Positions 25,661-36,594 of a DNA stretch of 64,000 nucleotides are shown here, piece after piece. Under the pieces are notes generated by a model, which saw only the letters and a list, made by a program, of their open reading frames with translations, was not told the DNA's origin and did not search any database. Where the stretch lies: NCBI GenBank assembly GCA_019321725.1, contig JAGSPU010000237.1:78385-142384 (forward strand), in the 5' to 3' direction. The translations under genes were made by a program, and so were the position numbers. Origin of the DNA: Paulownia fortunei (Eukaryota; Streptophyta; Magnoliopsida; Lamiales; Paulowniaceae). Positions within the stretch are counted from its first letter, which is position 1. Each line of letters begins with the position of its first letter.

Positions 25661-28151
25661 AGCAAGACCGGAATTTGGAGGGATGGTTGTTATTAAGACA
25701 TGAACTTGTGGAGTTGTTATTTGTTGTCTTTGTTATTCCAGCATAATGAGCTTTTGTAAATGGAAGCCGGTGCTGGAATTGCAAACTGAAAGCTGAAAGA
25801 GAGTCCAGTCTGGTTCTGTAAAGTATGCTAGTAGTTAGTATTACATTACATAGATATATATATATAGATGTAAGAAATAGAAGAGGAGGGGGTATGGGAG
25901 ATAAAAGGTAGTGAAAAATGAATAAAAAGGTGTGGAGAAGGGAAAAGAGAGGACAAGGGTAGTTAAAAATGTAAATAATAGGGAGTATATATGTTTTGCT
26001 GAAAGATGATATGGCAGAGGAGGAGAATGAGGACGGGGTTTTTTTATGGAAGATGTATGTTTTTCATGTAATGGTGTCTTACCCTGGTTGGATTTTGATC
26101 TCTAATAATTCTATATTTGTATGGGATGGAGTGGAGGTCTCGGATATCGGTCTTTTCTATGAGCACCAACATTAAAGCAAAATTACATACATGGCTTATG
26201 AAATATATTACTCCTTGCTCGGAAGACACGATGAGATTGGAGAATTGACTCCAGACTTTGCAAATTTCACTAAGAAAAATATTTTTTTCTTTTTTGTTCA
26301 ACGCACCAAGTCCACCATAGAAATTTTATTCTCCCTTTTGAATGGTAACAGGGTTTATACTAATGTTTCTGCGAAGCAAATTATCATTGGCATAAGAAGA
26401 AGAAGAGAGAGAGAGAAAAAAAGTAGAGAAAGGTGTTGGTAATGAATGGTATTGTGTCAAATGCCAATAAATGCTTGACTAACAAGTTTTGACAAAAACA
26501 AAATGGGGCAATTGTCTCAGTCTGCTGACATTATTTTATTTTATTTTATTTAAAAAAAGAAATACTAGTAGGCCGTAGCTTAATTAATCTTTTCTTTTCT
26601 TATGAGGCAATGTAGGATGACTCGGCTAATTTTTTATTTTGTATATTTGTTTGTATTGAATAGAAGACTATTGTGATTTGAATAGAAAAGGAAGAAATTA
26701 GTGAGAGGAAGCAAGTCCAGGCAGGCCACCGCCCACCTCCACTCATGGATTAACTCCTCCTCCTACTTTTTCATTTTTCCTTGACATATATTGTGCATAG
26801 AACAAAAAAACGTGTTTGTTGTTGCATTTAATCATTTGAGAGTTAGATCAGGCATACCTGATGCTTATACGCTGGTACCACCACCACCACCACCACCAGA
26901 AATGAGAAAAAAACCCAAAATTCAATAACTAATGAATGATGTCCAAAATTAAACCATTTAATCTCTGTTGGCTGTTGCTGTGGTGTGGAGGAAAATGATT
27001 CAAACCTCTTTCTTCTTCCAAATCTCTTACCATCATCACTACTATCATTTACACTCCAACCTACAAATACAATCACAAAACATCATATAAATTAAATTTT
27101 CTCCAGAAATTCTTCAGCAGCTAAGAAGCTATGTCAATTCACAAACTATGTAAAAATCACTTTCTTATTGATTTCAGTGTCCCAACTGTTTTTAGCATGA
27201 AATGAAAAAAGTCAAAAAGGATGATGACTCATTTCGCATCCAATTTGGACCACAAGAAATGGTCATCCCACAATTGTGTAATTTCCATTTTCAACTTCCA
27301 CAATCCAACCCATCGTCTCATCTCATAGGATTCATTAAATGAAAGGGGGGGTTGAATAATATGTTTGAATTTTGTCCAGTACAGGAACCATCTTATTATC
27401 CCACATGCTTGAATATAACTGCTTTGATCTGAATGGCCAAGGGAACTCTCTGACTTGATATCTGCTGCCACCCCAACCCAGAAATATGAAATTTCTGAGC
27501 GGCATTTACTACCATCAAATCCATGAACAGACGAGCACCACAGACCAAAATACTCCACTTGTAACACCATGATAATCAGACCACATTTTGATATTATTAA
27601 CTTATCATGCTCGTAATTGAACACAATTAAAAATTACAATAAATACCACATCCTTCTTAATCACTCCATGAAGATCAAGAAACTCACCAGCCAACATAAT
27701 GTCGCATATACGCCATCAAAATTAAAGAGGCGATCAGCCAAACAATTGACAGAATCAAGAAATTCCTAAATGGAAATCACAAGGAAAAGAAGAGGACAAA
27801 AACAAAGTGAAAATTTAAAGAACGACAAGTGTCACCCATTAAACATAGGAGAACTCCAGCAGTGCTTGCAGTCTAAAATATTTCTACTATCTTGATAGTT
27901 GGAGACAAACTATTGCATCTCCCATAGCATAACATCTCTTTCTGCTATAACTCAAACTTAAGTATGAAATGAATATATCTGAATCAGCTAGCATAACTAG
28001 TTACAAGTAGTTTGAATATACACAGTTCAATAAACAACAAAGAAATTTTCCAGCAAAAAAAAATTCAATGGATCAACGTACAGGTTGGCATGTAAAGCAA
28101 TTTTTCCTTTCACTTTTTCCCCTCTATTCAAAAGATTCGTGTGAAGTCATA
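25661..28151. other. Intergenic region between convergent PLATZ and NARA5-like genes
   Basis: The first part is probably PLATZ 3' UTR and the last few hundred bases NARA5-like 3' UTR. There is a CCA run at 26878-26897. A 131-codon minus-strand frame at 27229-27624 has no recognisable motif and no neighbours that argue for coding, so I do not call it. Confidence 0.5.
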
Positions 28152-31100
28152 TTACAAGCTGGAAATTTGATCAGAACCTACATCAGACCACATAGCGGAG
28201 CTTTCATGATGGAATGCAAATGACTCAGCTAACTTTACAGCATCTTGTACTCTCAACCGAGTTCCTTGTTGTGCAACAACTATTGATGCAACCTTAGAAG
28301 CTAATGTACCCATACCTCTCAAATCAGATACGCCATGTAATAAACCATACAATATGCCAGATGCATAGGCATCCCCGGCTCCACAAGTATCTACTGGCAC
28401 ACAAGGCGATGGAGGAATGTAAACAGCTTCTCCTTTTACACCGATATAAGAGCCTTTAGGGCCATCTGTGACTGAAACAAGCGGAACAAAATGGCTCAGG
28501 TACCTCGTGGCAGAAACAGGGCTTTCATTTGAGGGAAAATGACAAAAAGTCCTGGCTTCATCACTGTTTGCAAAGATGATGTCTGCATAATTTGCCATGA
28601 TATCCCTGGCAAAGAAAAAAAAAAAATTGAAACTAATGAACGAAGGCTAATAAGTCCTTTAAATTTCCGCAGAGGCAATTCTGCATAATAATATCCTGGT
28701 GTCAATATAGAAAAAGAGACATCAAAATCTTTTGACAGAATTGCTTGTTTAATCTTTTAAAAAAAGTAGATATAGAGGGATCTCAAAAATTCAATCAAGA
28801 TGCAAGAGTCTCTTGTTTGATAAGAGTAAAAAATCCAATAAAACCCAAGGCAGACAAAGCAAAATACAGATGAACTTCAATAAAGACAAGTCTAATTTAC
28901 AATCGTAAAACTGACCCTAAATCTTTAAATCTCTGTTTTCAAAGTCATTTCAACATAAAACAGTTTCCAATAACAATCACGTTAGTTTGATACTCATGTT
29001 GCCCAATTCACGAAAATGCAACAACCCAAAGCAATCCTGCTGACAAGTGAAGAAATATAAAGAATTGGGTATATTACAAAATGCTTACCAGAAATCATCA
29101 TAATGTCTCTCAATGCAGCTGATATCTGACGCCGTGATGGCAACCAGAGCACCACACCTGCGGGCCTCCTCACACGCCATGGCAATTGTTTTGATTGTGT
29201 CAGGAAATTCAAATAAGTATCCTTCAACAATTAATATACTAGTTTTGGATATCAAGCTGGCCAAGCACGGATCATAGTTTACCCTTGAAGATGTGCCCTG
29301 GTTTAATCAAAGGGAGCAATTTGTGAGCAATTCATGAAACTGTTTCACTTTCATAAAACTTGAGAAGGAGAAATAATAGTCAGGATTGTTAGAGTAGTGT
29401 TCGGTGATGCCTTTAAGGATGTGGTTTTACAACATTTCAAGTCAAGGATCAATGAGATAAGACATCATTGATCCTGTCGAGACTTGCGCATACGATGCAG
29501 GCTCAAAAGGAGGATGCTCCGTTCCATGGGCATTGGTGTACAGACACTAGTGCATGTATGCGGGTCCTTGTTGGAGAATAAGTACACTGAACTACCCCAT
29601 CTAAAAATTCTCAATTGAAAATATTCTATTATCGAATGGAAATTTTTTCATTACGATAGTGTAAGAATTAATCCTTGGACTTGAGGTACTAAAGTAACCT
29701 TGTGCATTACATGTTGCACTTTGATGTATTTCCTGATTGTATGACAATCACATGGGATTTATGTTTGGTGTAACATCTTCATGTATGGAGATTAATAAAT
29801 GACCAACAAATGATTCGTCACCTATGTAGATAAATAGGTGAATCTTCTATATGTTTTACTGTCTTGACTCTAAAATCCTTGGCTAAGGTTGGATGAAAAT
29901 TAGACGTGGGGTTTTCTAATTGTTCATCATCGAGTCAAGTTACTAGGAATGTAAACATATTTATTGAGCTAATGGGGTTTCAACTAATGATTCATGCCTT
30001 AGACTCAATTAGGAAATTAGTTGACGGAAGAATCGTAATTGCATAGTATTCGTAATTGGAATAAATTCGCACATTCACCTAAAACTAGGAATTATAATGC
30101 ATTGCTAGGTACTTATCATGACTTGTGGGTTCTTGGAATTAATGGGTTAATTCCAAGAAAATTAATTAATTGAATTAATTAATCGGAATAATTAATTGTT
30201 CAATTAAGTCACAAGAGTTGTGAACCTACGACTAGCTTAGAGTGAACATAAGGGATCAAACACAAAACTTGGACAAGTCCATTTCTAGCATAGAAATTAA
30301 TCAAAGTGTAGGATTAAATTAATTAATGTGATTAATTAATAGGGCTTAAATTAATTCAAATGTGGAATAAATTTAATTAATTAATTGGATCTAATTGAAT
30401 TAGGGAGCCCAATTGGAACATTTATTTAATTGATTAGATCAATTAATTAAGATAAGCCAAATTAATTAGATAAATTTATTTAATTGATTGGATCAATTAA
30501 ACTAGGGCCTGATTGATTAATTAGGTCTAAACCCATTAGATGTGGGCTTGTAGGGAGCCCCTTAAGAAATTAGATTGGGAATCCAATTTTTAGAGAAAGT
30601 TGGATTGGGAATTCAATTCCTAATAAGTAATAAAGAAAAAGAAAAGTCCGTATGATATAAGAAAACTTTTTAAAAGAGTTGGAGATAAAAAAGAAAGAAG
30701 AGTCCTACATAAAAAGGACTTGTGGTAGCCTTTATTGGCAAATTTTTTGAACATTTTTTTGGGACTTTTTACTGTAAATTTTTGCTGGAAAAAAGTGGAA
30801 AAAACAAACCCTCTCTCTTGAAGAAAAATAGTTTTCTTCGTCTCCAAAAATTCATCTCTTCTTTCCCCTTCAATCTCCAAAAGTTCGCCAACCTTTTACC
30901 TAATTTAATTTTTGATTCAATTGTTGAATTAAGAATTAATTTAAACACCTAAAACACTAATAGTTAGCGTGTTCTTGTTCCAAATAAAATCATTTTAGGA
31001 TAGAATTATCGAATCGAAACTACTAGCATAGAATTCGATTGCGAGCGGGCATCTAAGGTGTGAATAACGTTAGATGGATAACATTTGAGATCCTAGAAGC

Positions 31101-34100
31101 GAATCAATTTTCAATCAAAGGGGTTTAAATTGAAGAACTTGAAAATTCATTCATGTTAGGATAACAATTTGAATCGTTTCAATCCCTACATCAGCCGGAG
31201 TGCAAATCAAGGTAAGAGTTTTTGAAACCTTCTTGCTTTAAATATCAGAAAACGCACAATTGAGTAATTGCGAAAGGGTTCCGGGATTAGATTTATTACA
31301 TGTGATGTAATGAATATTTATTCTTTTGAAAAATTTTAAATTCCACTGCATATATATTTCTCAGGATCGCGCAAACCTAACAAGGATAAGGATCGAAATT
31401 TCCTTTTCTGGACGACAAAGATAATAATGGATTCTGAAACTATGATAATATACATGATATTGATGATGATGATCTAATGACAATTGCAACTAACCAATGA
31501 CATGGTAAACAGTCTTGAGTTTATTACAAGTTATACGATGAAAAGGATAACTCTGGCCTTTTTGAGACGACATAGAGCCTAACTTCACATTTTACGGAAT
31601 TAAGCTCATTGGCTGAATCATTTCACAGCCCATAGAATCCGTAAAGGGGTCAAGAGTCATCACATTACAATTCTTATTCATAGGTTAGCCAAGACAATAT
31701 TAGATTCAGATGAGTGACAAGCATGGCATGTGTGCCTTACCATAATACATGCTTAACTTGGTCTATAATTAGTTGTGCTAGCAACTTCATTTAGTATGAG
31801 TTAGAAAGTGACAAATAATCCTATAGTCAAACTCGAGATTTCCTTCAAAAATAAAAATAAAAAATTTAAGTTTTGCATAATTAGGTAACATCCTTGCTAT
31901 TCTTTGAACCCTCTACATTCCTTGTTTCATGGTAGAGTTGCTCAACCTCGTCTGATAATCTACATCAATTGATCTAACCACAAATCTTTTATTGTACATT
32001 TTCCTCTCAATTAATTCTTTATGGTTGGTAGTAACTTAATGACCCTATCTTACCCTATCTTACAAACATCAGCACTACTCAATTTTAACTACAGTAGTTC
32101 CTTGCAAACCTGTCTTCAAGAATAAATCTTGGCAACATTGTCTTCGTATTTCCCACAAGGTGTACTTTCTATACTTCTTCCACTTGATGAATTTGCTATA
32201 TAAAAGTTTATACACTTGTTCGGAGGAGAAAGAAACTAATCACAAGAGTTGTTAGTTTGAAACTATCTATTATATCTCAGGACCCAAATAGGAATGCCAA
32301 ATCTAATTTGCAAAAGAACACAGGAACTTGCAAGGAAAAAAAAATTCCGTTCTTTTCAAACTTCATCTCTATGGAAGTATATCAGAGAAAAATTTTACAA
32401 CATAACCGTGAATTTTGAGAGTTAGTTTAGACAATTTCTCAAACGCAGTCATGGTCACTCAGTAAAAGGAACTACTAAATCTTTTCATTAACAAAAATGC
32501 TACTGACCTGGTATGCAAGCATTGTCCGTTGCGCGTCCGGAGTTGTGAGAACAATAACTGTTCCTGTTGTTCCATCCTTCACAGGTGCTGAAAGGAAATT
32601 CACATTTGCTCGCCGGAGTTTTGATCTATGTAAAAGAATCCACAAAGTACAATTCACAAACCAGACTCACTAAAAGTAATAACAAGACAAAACAAAATGT
32701 GTAAAGTAACCCATGTGCCTAACTTTAAGAAAACCCTTACCCATTCTACAGATCACTTGCACAAGTATAAGAGTAGTGAGTTCTTCCAGAAAAGAAATAG
32801 AAGTTGCAAGAAGTTGCAAGAATACAAAACATGGAAAGAAAGTCTACTGGTAGAATCCACCAATTGGGTATTAATAGTAGAAGTTGTAAATTACATAAAC
32901 ATGGAAAAGGAAGTCTACCGGTAGAATCCACCCAATGGATCGCTTCCAACACTGCCTGCCATGGCGACATTCAATGAAGGTCCTCCAATGGTTTGACCAC
33001 CAAGCCTTGCCAAGGCCACCAAGGTGTTAGAAAGAGAACCACCAGCAGCAGCTTTATAGCTGCATCCATCCATGGCCCGTAAAACTCTACCCCTTTCTTC
33101 ATGATTCACTACTTTCCTTGTACCCTTCTCTAATCCAAGTCTATCAAGAAATTCATCATCAACCATGCCGGAAAAGTCCACCTACAATGGTGAGAATGAA
33201 CTAGTTAACTTAATTCTCATAAAATCACAATAATTAAAAATTGGCTAGTCAACATGAATGACTAAGCAATTGATCAATTTTTGTTCAGGACCGAGGTGCA
33301 TGAACATGGGCTTAATATTGCAATCTGCAAATAGTGTGACATGCAGAAGAAATATTCTCTCACTTGTAAACAACTGTGTGGAGTGCACACTTTACTTCTA
33401 AAGGTTGGGATAGATGCATGTGAAAATGATCGGAAAGCAATTGAAGATCAATTTAACAAGACAGGGAAAAAAACAAGGAGCCCCAACCAAAATGAATCCC
33501 TAACAGAAATAACTGTTTCCATGTTAACCCATTCTACTTTCAGTTAGTACCCAAGTTCATACCAGAATAACTAACCGTAACCCAATAAACACAATCTTTC
33601 TAATCCAAATTCTCCACAACCCGCATGGCAGGAAAAAAATTCTATACATTCTGATATGAAACGGAGAAATAAATTAAAAGAATGACTGAGAAGGTTAATT
33701 TTAGTAAGGAAATTACCATGGCTTGGCCGAGGCCCAACACATGCCATCTATCTGGCAAGGAGGCAGAAGATTCCTTATCATTTTCCTGCTCCTGGTGGGC
33801 TTCATCGTCGTCAGAATCAGAAACTTCTAACTCATCAGTTGCAGAGCCACAACGACTACCGTCCACCAAACCATCCGTATAGCTGGCGTCGCTGCCACTA
33901 GACATAGAAGAACAGTTGGAATTGGAATTGGAATTGGAATTGGAATTGATTGGAAGAGAACATGTGGGACGATGAGAATGAATGGTTGTGCGGTTAAAAA
34001 GGGAGGAATTAAGGGTAATGGTGGTTAAGGAGCCATAATGGTAGGTCTTAAGAGTGGAGGATGGAGAAGATATTTCGGAGATAGAGATAATCGGGGGAAA

Positions 34101-34166
34101 TTTTCTGAGTAGAATGGAATTGGAGGCGGGAGAAGAGGATGATAGGGAGATGAGAGAGAAAGACAT
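28152..34166 (-). CDS. Plastid pfkB-type carbohydrate kinase, NARA5-like
   Basis: Five exons on the minus strand, 34166-33717, 33181-32919, 32625-32508, 29297-29089 and 28605-28152, join in phase to about 497 residues with no frame break. The N-terminus is Ser-rich and transit-peptide-like, followed by an NS repeat and an acidic linker (SDSDDDEAHQEQENDKE). The kinase domain carries DRWHVLGLGQAM, the pfkB signature region AAAGGSLSNTLVALARLGG, and the C-terminal anion-hole/catalytic motif DTCGAGDAY with its Asp base. This matches Arabidopsis At4g27600 (NARA5), a chloroplast pfkB protein needed for accumulation of Rubisco and photosystem proteins through plastid gene expression; its substrate is not established. 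The start is the Met of MSFSLISLSSSSP rather than an upstream in-frame Met at 34199, because the plastid-type sequence begins there. Intron 3 is 3.2 kb and carries the solo LTR described separately. Confidence 0.93.
29387..31382. mobile_element. Solo LTR (about 2.0 kb) in intron 3 of the NARA5-like gene
   Basis: The element starts TGTTAG and ends CTAACA, a perfect 6-bp inverted terminus of the usual TG...CA form. It is flanked by an exact 5-bp target-site duplication, AGGAT at 29382-29386 and 31383-31387. I see no second LTR, primer-binding site or gag-pol frame inside, so it is a solo LTR left by recombination or one very long LTR. The interior is rich in AATTAATTAATT words. Family (Copia or Gypsy) cannot be told without a search. 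Both flanking exons splice in phase, so the insertion appears tolerated. Confidence 0.85.
32807..32938. repeat. 70-bp tandem duplication covering the exon 2 5' splice site of the NARA5-like gene
   Basis: Two imperfect copies, about 32807-32867 and 32877-32938, share AGAAGTTG, AAACATGGAAA and GTCTACYGGTAGAATCCACC. The second copy includes the real exon 2 end; on the gene strand TTCTACCG is followed by GTAGACTTCC. The first copy, in the intron, repeats this as TTCTACCA followed by GTAGACTTTC, a possible decoy donor 70 bp downstream. Confidence 0.8.
33916..33948. repeat. Hexanucleotide repeat encoding NS dipeptides in NARA5-like exon 1
   Basis: Five GGAATT/TTGGAA units in coding sequence. On the gene strand they encode alternating Asn-Ser in the transit-peptide linker region. 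Length changes in units of six keep the frame. Confidence 0.95.
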
Positions 34167-35299
34167 GACGGTGAATTTTTTACAATTTGCCCACTCCAAG
34201 ACCCAACTATTTCGTTGGTTTGTTTAACTAATTTTCAAGATTGTGTTACTGGCAGGCTGCCACTGCCAGGATGAGGATGTTCAGTAGAGTACGTCTCCAC
34301 CCACAACTCCCCACTTTGTGCTCCGCGGCCATTACCATTTTTCCATTATATGTATATATATGGTCTTGGTTTATCTTCTATCTCTTACATTTTCTGTTAT
34401 TCCTATTTTGCCCCTCCTCTCTTTCCCTCTTCCCTCTTCCCAAGGAAATACCAAGACTAGCGGCTAATTCAATATTTATGAGACTACCATCTTCCTCTTC
34501 CAAGGAAATACCAAGACTAGCAGCAGCTAATTCAATATTTATGAGACTACCAAATCAGCCCTAAGCAAGTTAATTTTATGTATAAGCAAATGAGTAACCA
34601 ACTACTGAAATTATAGCATATATACTATGTGGTATAAAGTGATTATCGTTTATAAATTAGCCCTAAGAGGAGTTGATTATTGTTGGTACATATACATGTG
34701 TACTTGTATATGGAGGGTAAAAGGGAAAAAAAAAAACAAGCAAAGGAATTTGTGGAGACTTGTGATTATATGTAAGATATTGCTTTTAGGCCGTCTGGTC
34801 GGGAAGGTTACAGGTAGAGCTTTTGAGGGCGATGAGAGGAGGACCAAAATAGAGTTGCAGGGTTGGTTTGTTTGGAAAGGTTGTAAGAGGTAGCCATATG
34901 GAATGTGATTGACAAGGCTTAGACGAGAGCTACACAGAGGATAGTAATTGGCAATTATGACCTATGGAGAATGGAAAATGAGTTTTTGCCACCAATTACT
35001 CGTGACCGAAAATTAAAATCATAATTTTGATTTTGATTTTGAATGCCCAAACTCAATTAAAAAATTGTTTGGTATTACGAAATTTTGATGCTTACTTTCT
35101 GGGGTGCCTTATATAATAATTATATATTGCCGTGAGTTCTTGTTCCTTAATTGTAATGTTCTCTTATTTGTAAGAGCGTCAGCCTTGATTTATTATTGTT
35201 GGAGGGATGCCATGATTGACACGTAGAAAACAAGTATCTTTTTTATGTTCATAGTCAATGCTTCTTGACAAATATAAAAATAATAATAATAAACTAACA
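34167..35299. other. Upstream region of NARA5-like gene and tRNA-Lys flank
   Basis: This serves as the NARA5-like promoter (reading leftward) and the 5' flank of the tRNA gene. It includes a 60-bp tandem duplication at 34441-34553. No protein gene is seen; open frames here have no recognisable motifs. Just upstream of the tRNA is an AT-rich AATAATAATAATAAAC stretch, as is common before plant tRNA genes. Confidence 0.5.
34441..34553. repeat. 60-bp imperfect tandem duplication
   Basis: Two head-to-tail copies, each starting CAAGGAAATACCAAGACTAG and ending ATTTATGAGACTACCA. They differ mainly by a 3-bp AGC insertion in the second copy (CGGCTAA against CAGCAGCTAA). This is recent-looking local duplication, not a transposon. 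Confidence 0.92.
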
Positions 35300-35372
35300 G
35301 TCCGTCTAGCTCAGTTGGTAGAGCGCAAGGCTCTTAACCTTGTGGTCGTGGGTTCGAGCCCCACGGTGGGCG
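35300..35372 (+). tRNA. tRNA-Lys, anticodon CTT
   Basis: A 73-nt gene that folds as a full cloverleaf. The anticodon arm is CAAGG / CTCTTAA loop / CCTTG with anticodon CTT at 35333-35335. The D-arm holds the A-box TAGCTCAGTTGG and the T-arm the B-box GGTTCGAGCC, the internal Pol III promoter. The acceptor stem GTCCGTC pairs with GGTGGGC using G-U at positions 2-71, 5-68 and 6-67, followed by discriminator G73. As I recall, most plant copies have C at position 2, so U2 is slightly unusual but still pairs. No intron. A T-run for Pol III termination lies about 12 bp downstream. Confidence 0.96.
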
Positions 35373-35398
35373 TGCGTATTAACATTTTTGGTTCCTTA

Positions 35399-35495
35399 TG
35401 TTATGCTCCTTCACTCAAGGAACATATTATAGTTGGTTTTTTATGCTTTTTCACTTAAGGAACATATTATGCTTTTTCACTTAAGGAACATATTA
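35399..35495. repeat. Three tandem copies of an approx. 30-bp unit after the tRNA
   Basis: The unit TTATGCTTTTTCACTTAAGG with AACATATTAT appears three times (near 35400, 35440 and 35468), the first copy with CCTTCACTC variants and an extra spacer. It begins about 25 bp after the tRNA 3' end. Confidence 0.88.
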
Positions 35496-36033
35496 TACTC
35501 TCAAATGGTGGGCTTTCGGCTTTATAAGCCCGTGCGAGAGTCATCTATTTAGGGCCTCTACTTTTTGGTATTTGATCCATATAATATTCTAGATGGTCGG
35601 CTCTTCTGTCGTATTTAGTGGGCCTATTACAATATTGTACAACGATCAATTTCAACCAATCTCTTGGGCTTTGTCAGCAACAGCAAATTATTCATGTGTT
35701 GCCAAATAAAATTAAGCTATTTCTGGCAGTAACACAAGGTGGGTATGGGATTAAAACAATTTAAAATTAGATTGCTGACTTTACTGAAAATGCATGCAAC
35801 TAATTTTATTTTTTTTAAAAAAAATATAGATATATATCCTATAGGAGCCCACATAACATTGCAATGAACACAGTTCTGGTTCAGAATTTGAAAATAAAAG
35901 ATGAAGAAGAGATGGGTGATAGGAATTAGGAAGAAGGTCCCCAGACAGAAGTGGGAGCAACTATTGTTCAAAATTGAATTTGTCCCCAGTTGACTCGTCA
36001 GAACCGGTGGATGCGGGCGCGCTCACACAACCC

Positions 36034-36039
36034 CACGTG
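36034..36039. promoter_or_regulatory. G-box (CACGTG) upstream of the adenylate-kinase-like gene
   Basis: CACGTG in the context CCCCACGTGTCGCC, about 555 bp upstream of the start codon, in a GC-richer patch. bZIP and bHLH factors bind such sites. Function here is only inferred from the motif and place. Confidence 0.35.
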
Positions 36040-36594
36040 TCGCCCATCTAACCACATGCTCTCCCACTCCTGTGGATGCCGCCAGCTTTAACGTTCCACA
36101 CCTGATGATTCCTCTTTCCTCATTCCCTCACCACACTTCCTAAAGTACCCTCGTATCAGGTTGAAAATCTCAATGTCGTGGGAAAATTTCTATTTTTGGT
36201 TCAATAGACTAGCTCTTGTTCACTTTTACTCCTATTTGTCACCACATTAACACATTTATTTACTCTTTTATTTCCAATGGATGTTGCACCGCCTGCGTTA
36301 AAATGAAGCAAAATGAAGACTCAAAAGGACTAAATACATATATTATGTAAAAAGCAGCAATTGGTTCGAAAGGGAATACTTCTAACTAATAGTCTGAAAA
36401 TGCAATTTTCCGCCAATGTGGTAGAAAACGTAATATCCGAAAAGAACCAGTGTCAATTATGAACCGGAAGTGTCTCTAAAACCCCAAATTGTGCCCTCCC
36501 TTCAAACCCTCTCTTTCGCTCCTAGCCGCTCGCCTTTCTTTCTTCGTTTACCATTTTCGAAACCCTTCTTTGTAAACTTCTTGCCTGCGCCGCT

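Larger units (their letters stand above)
35373..36594. other. Intergenic: tRNA 3' flank and adenylate-kinase-like promoter
   Basis: It contains the tandem repeat at 35399-35495 and AT-rich DNA to about 35980. A more GC-rich stretch follows at 35990-36130 with a CACGTG G-box, which suits a promoter region. No protein gene is seen. Confidence 0.5.

Noticed and set aside
27229..27624. 131-codon open frame on the minus strand between PLATZ and the NARA5-like gene
   Set aside because: No recognisable domain, no splice partner and ordinary low-complexity composition; long chance frames are expected in 2.5 kb of intergenic DNA.
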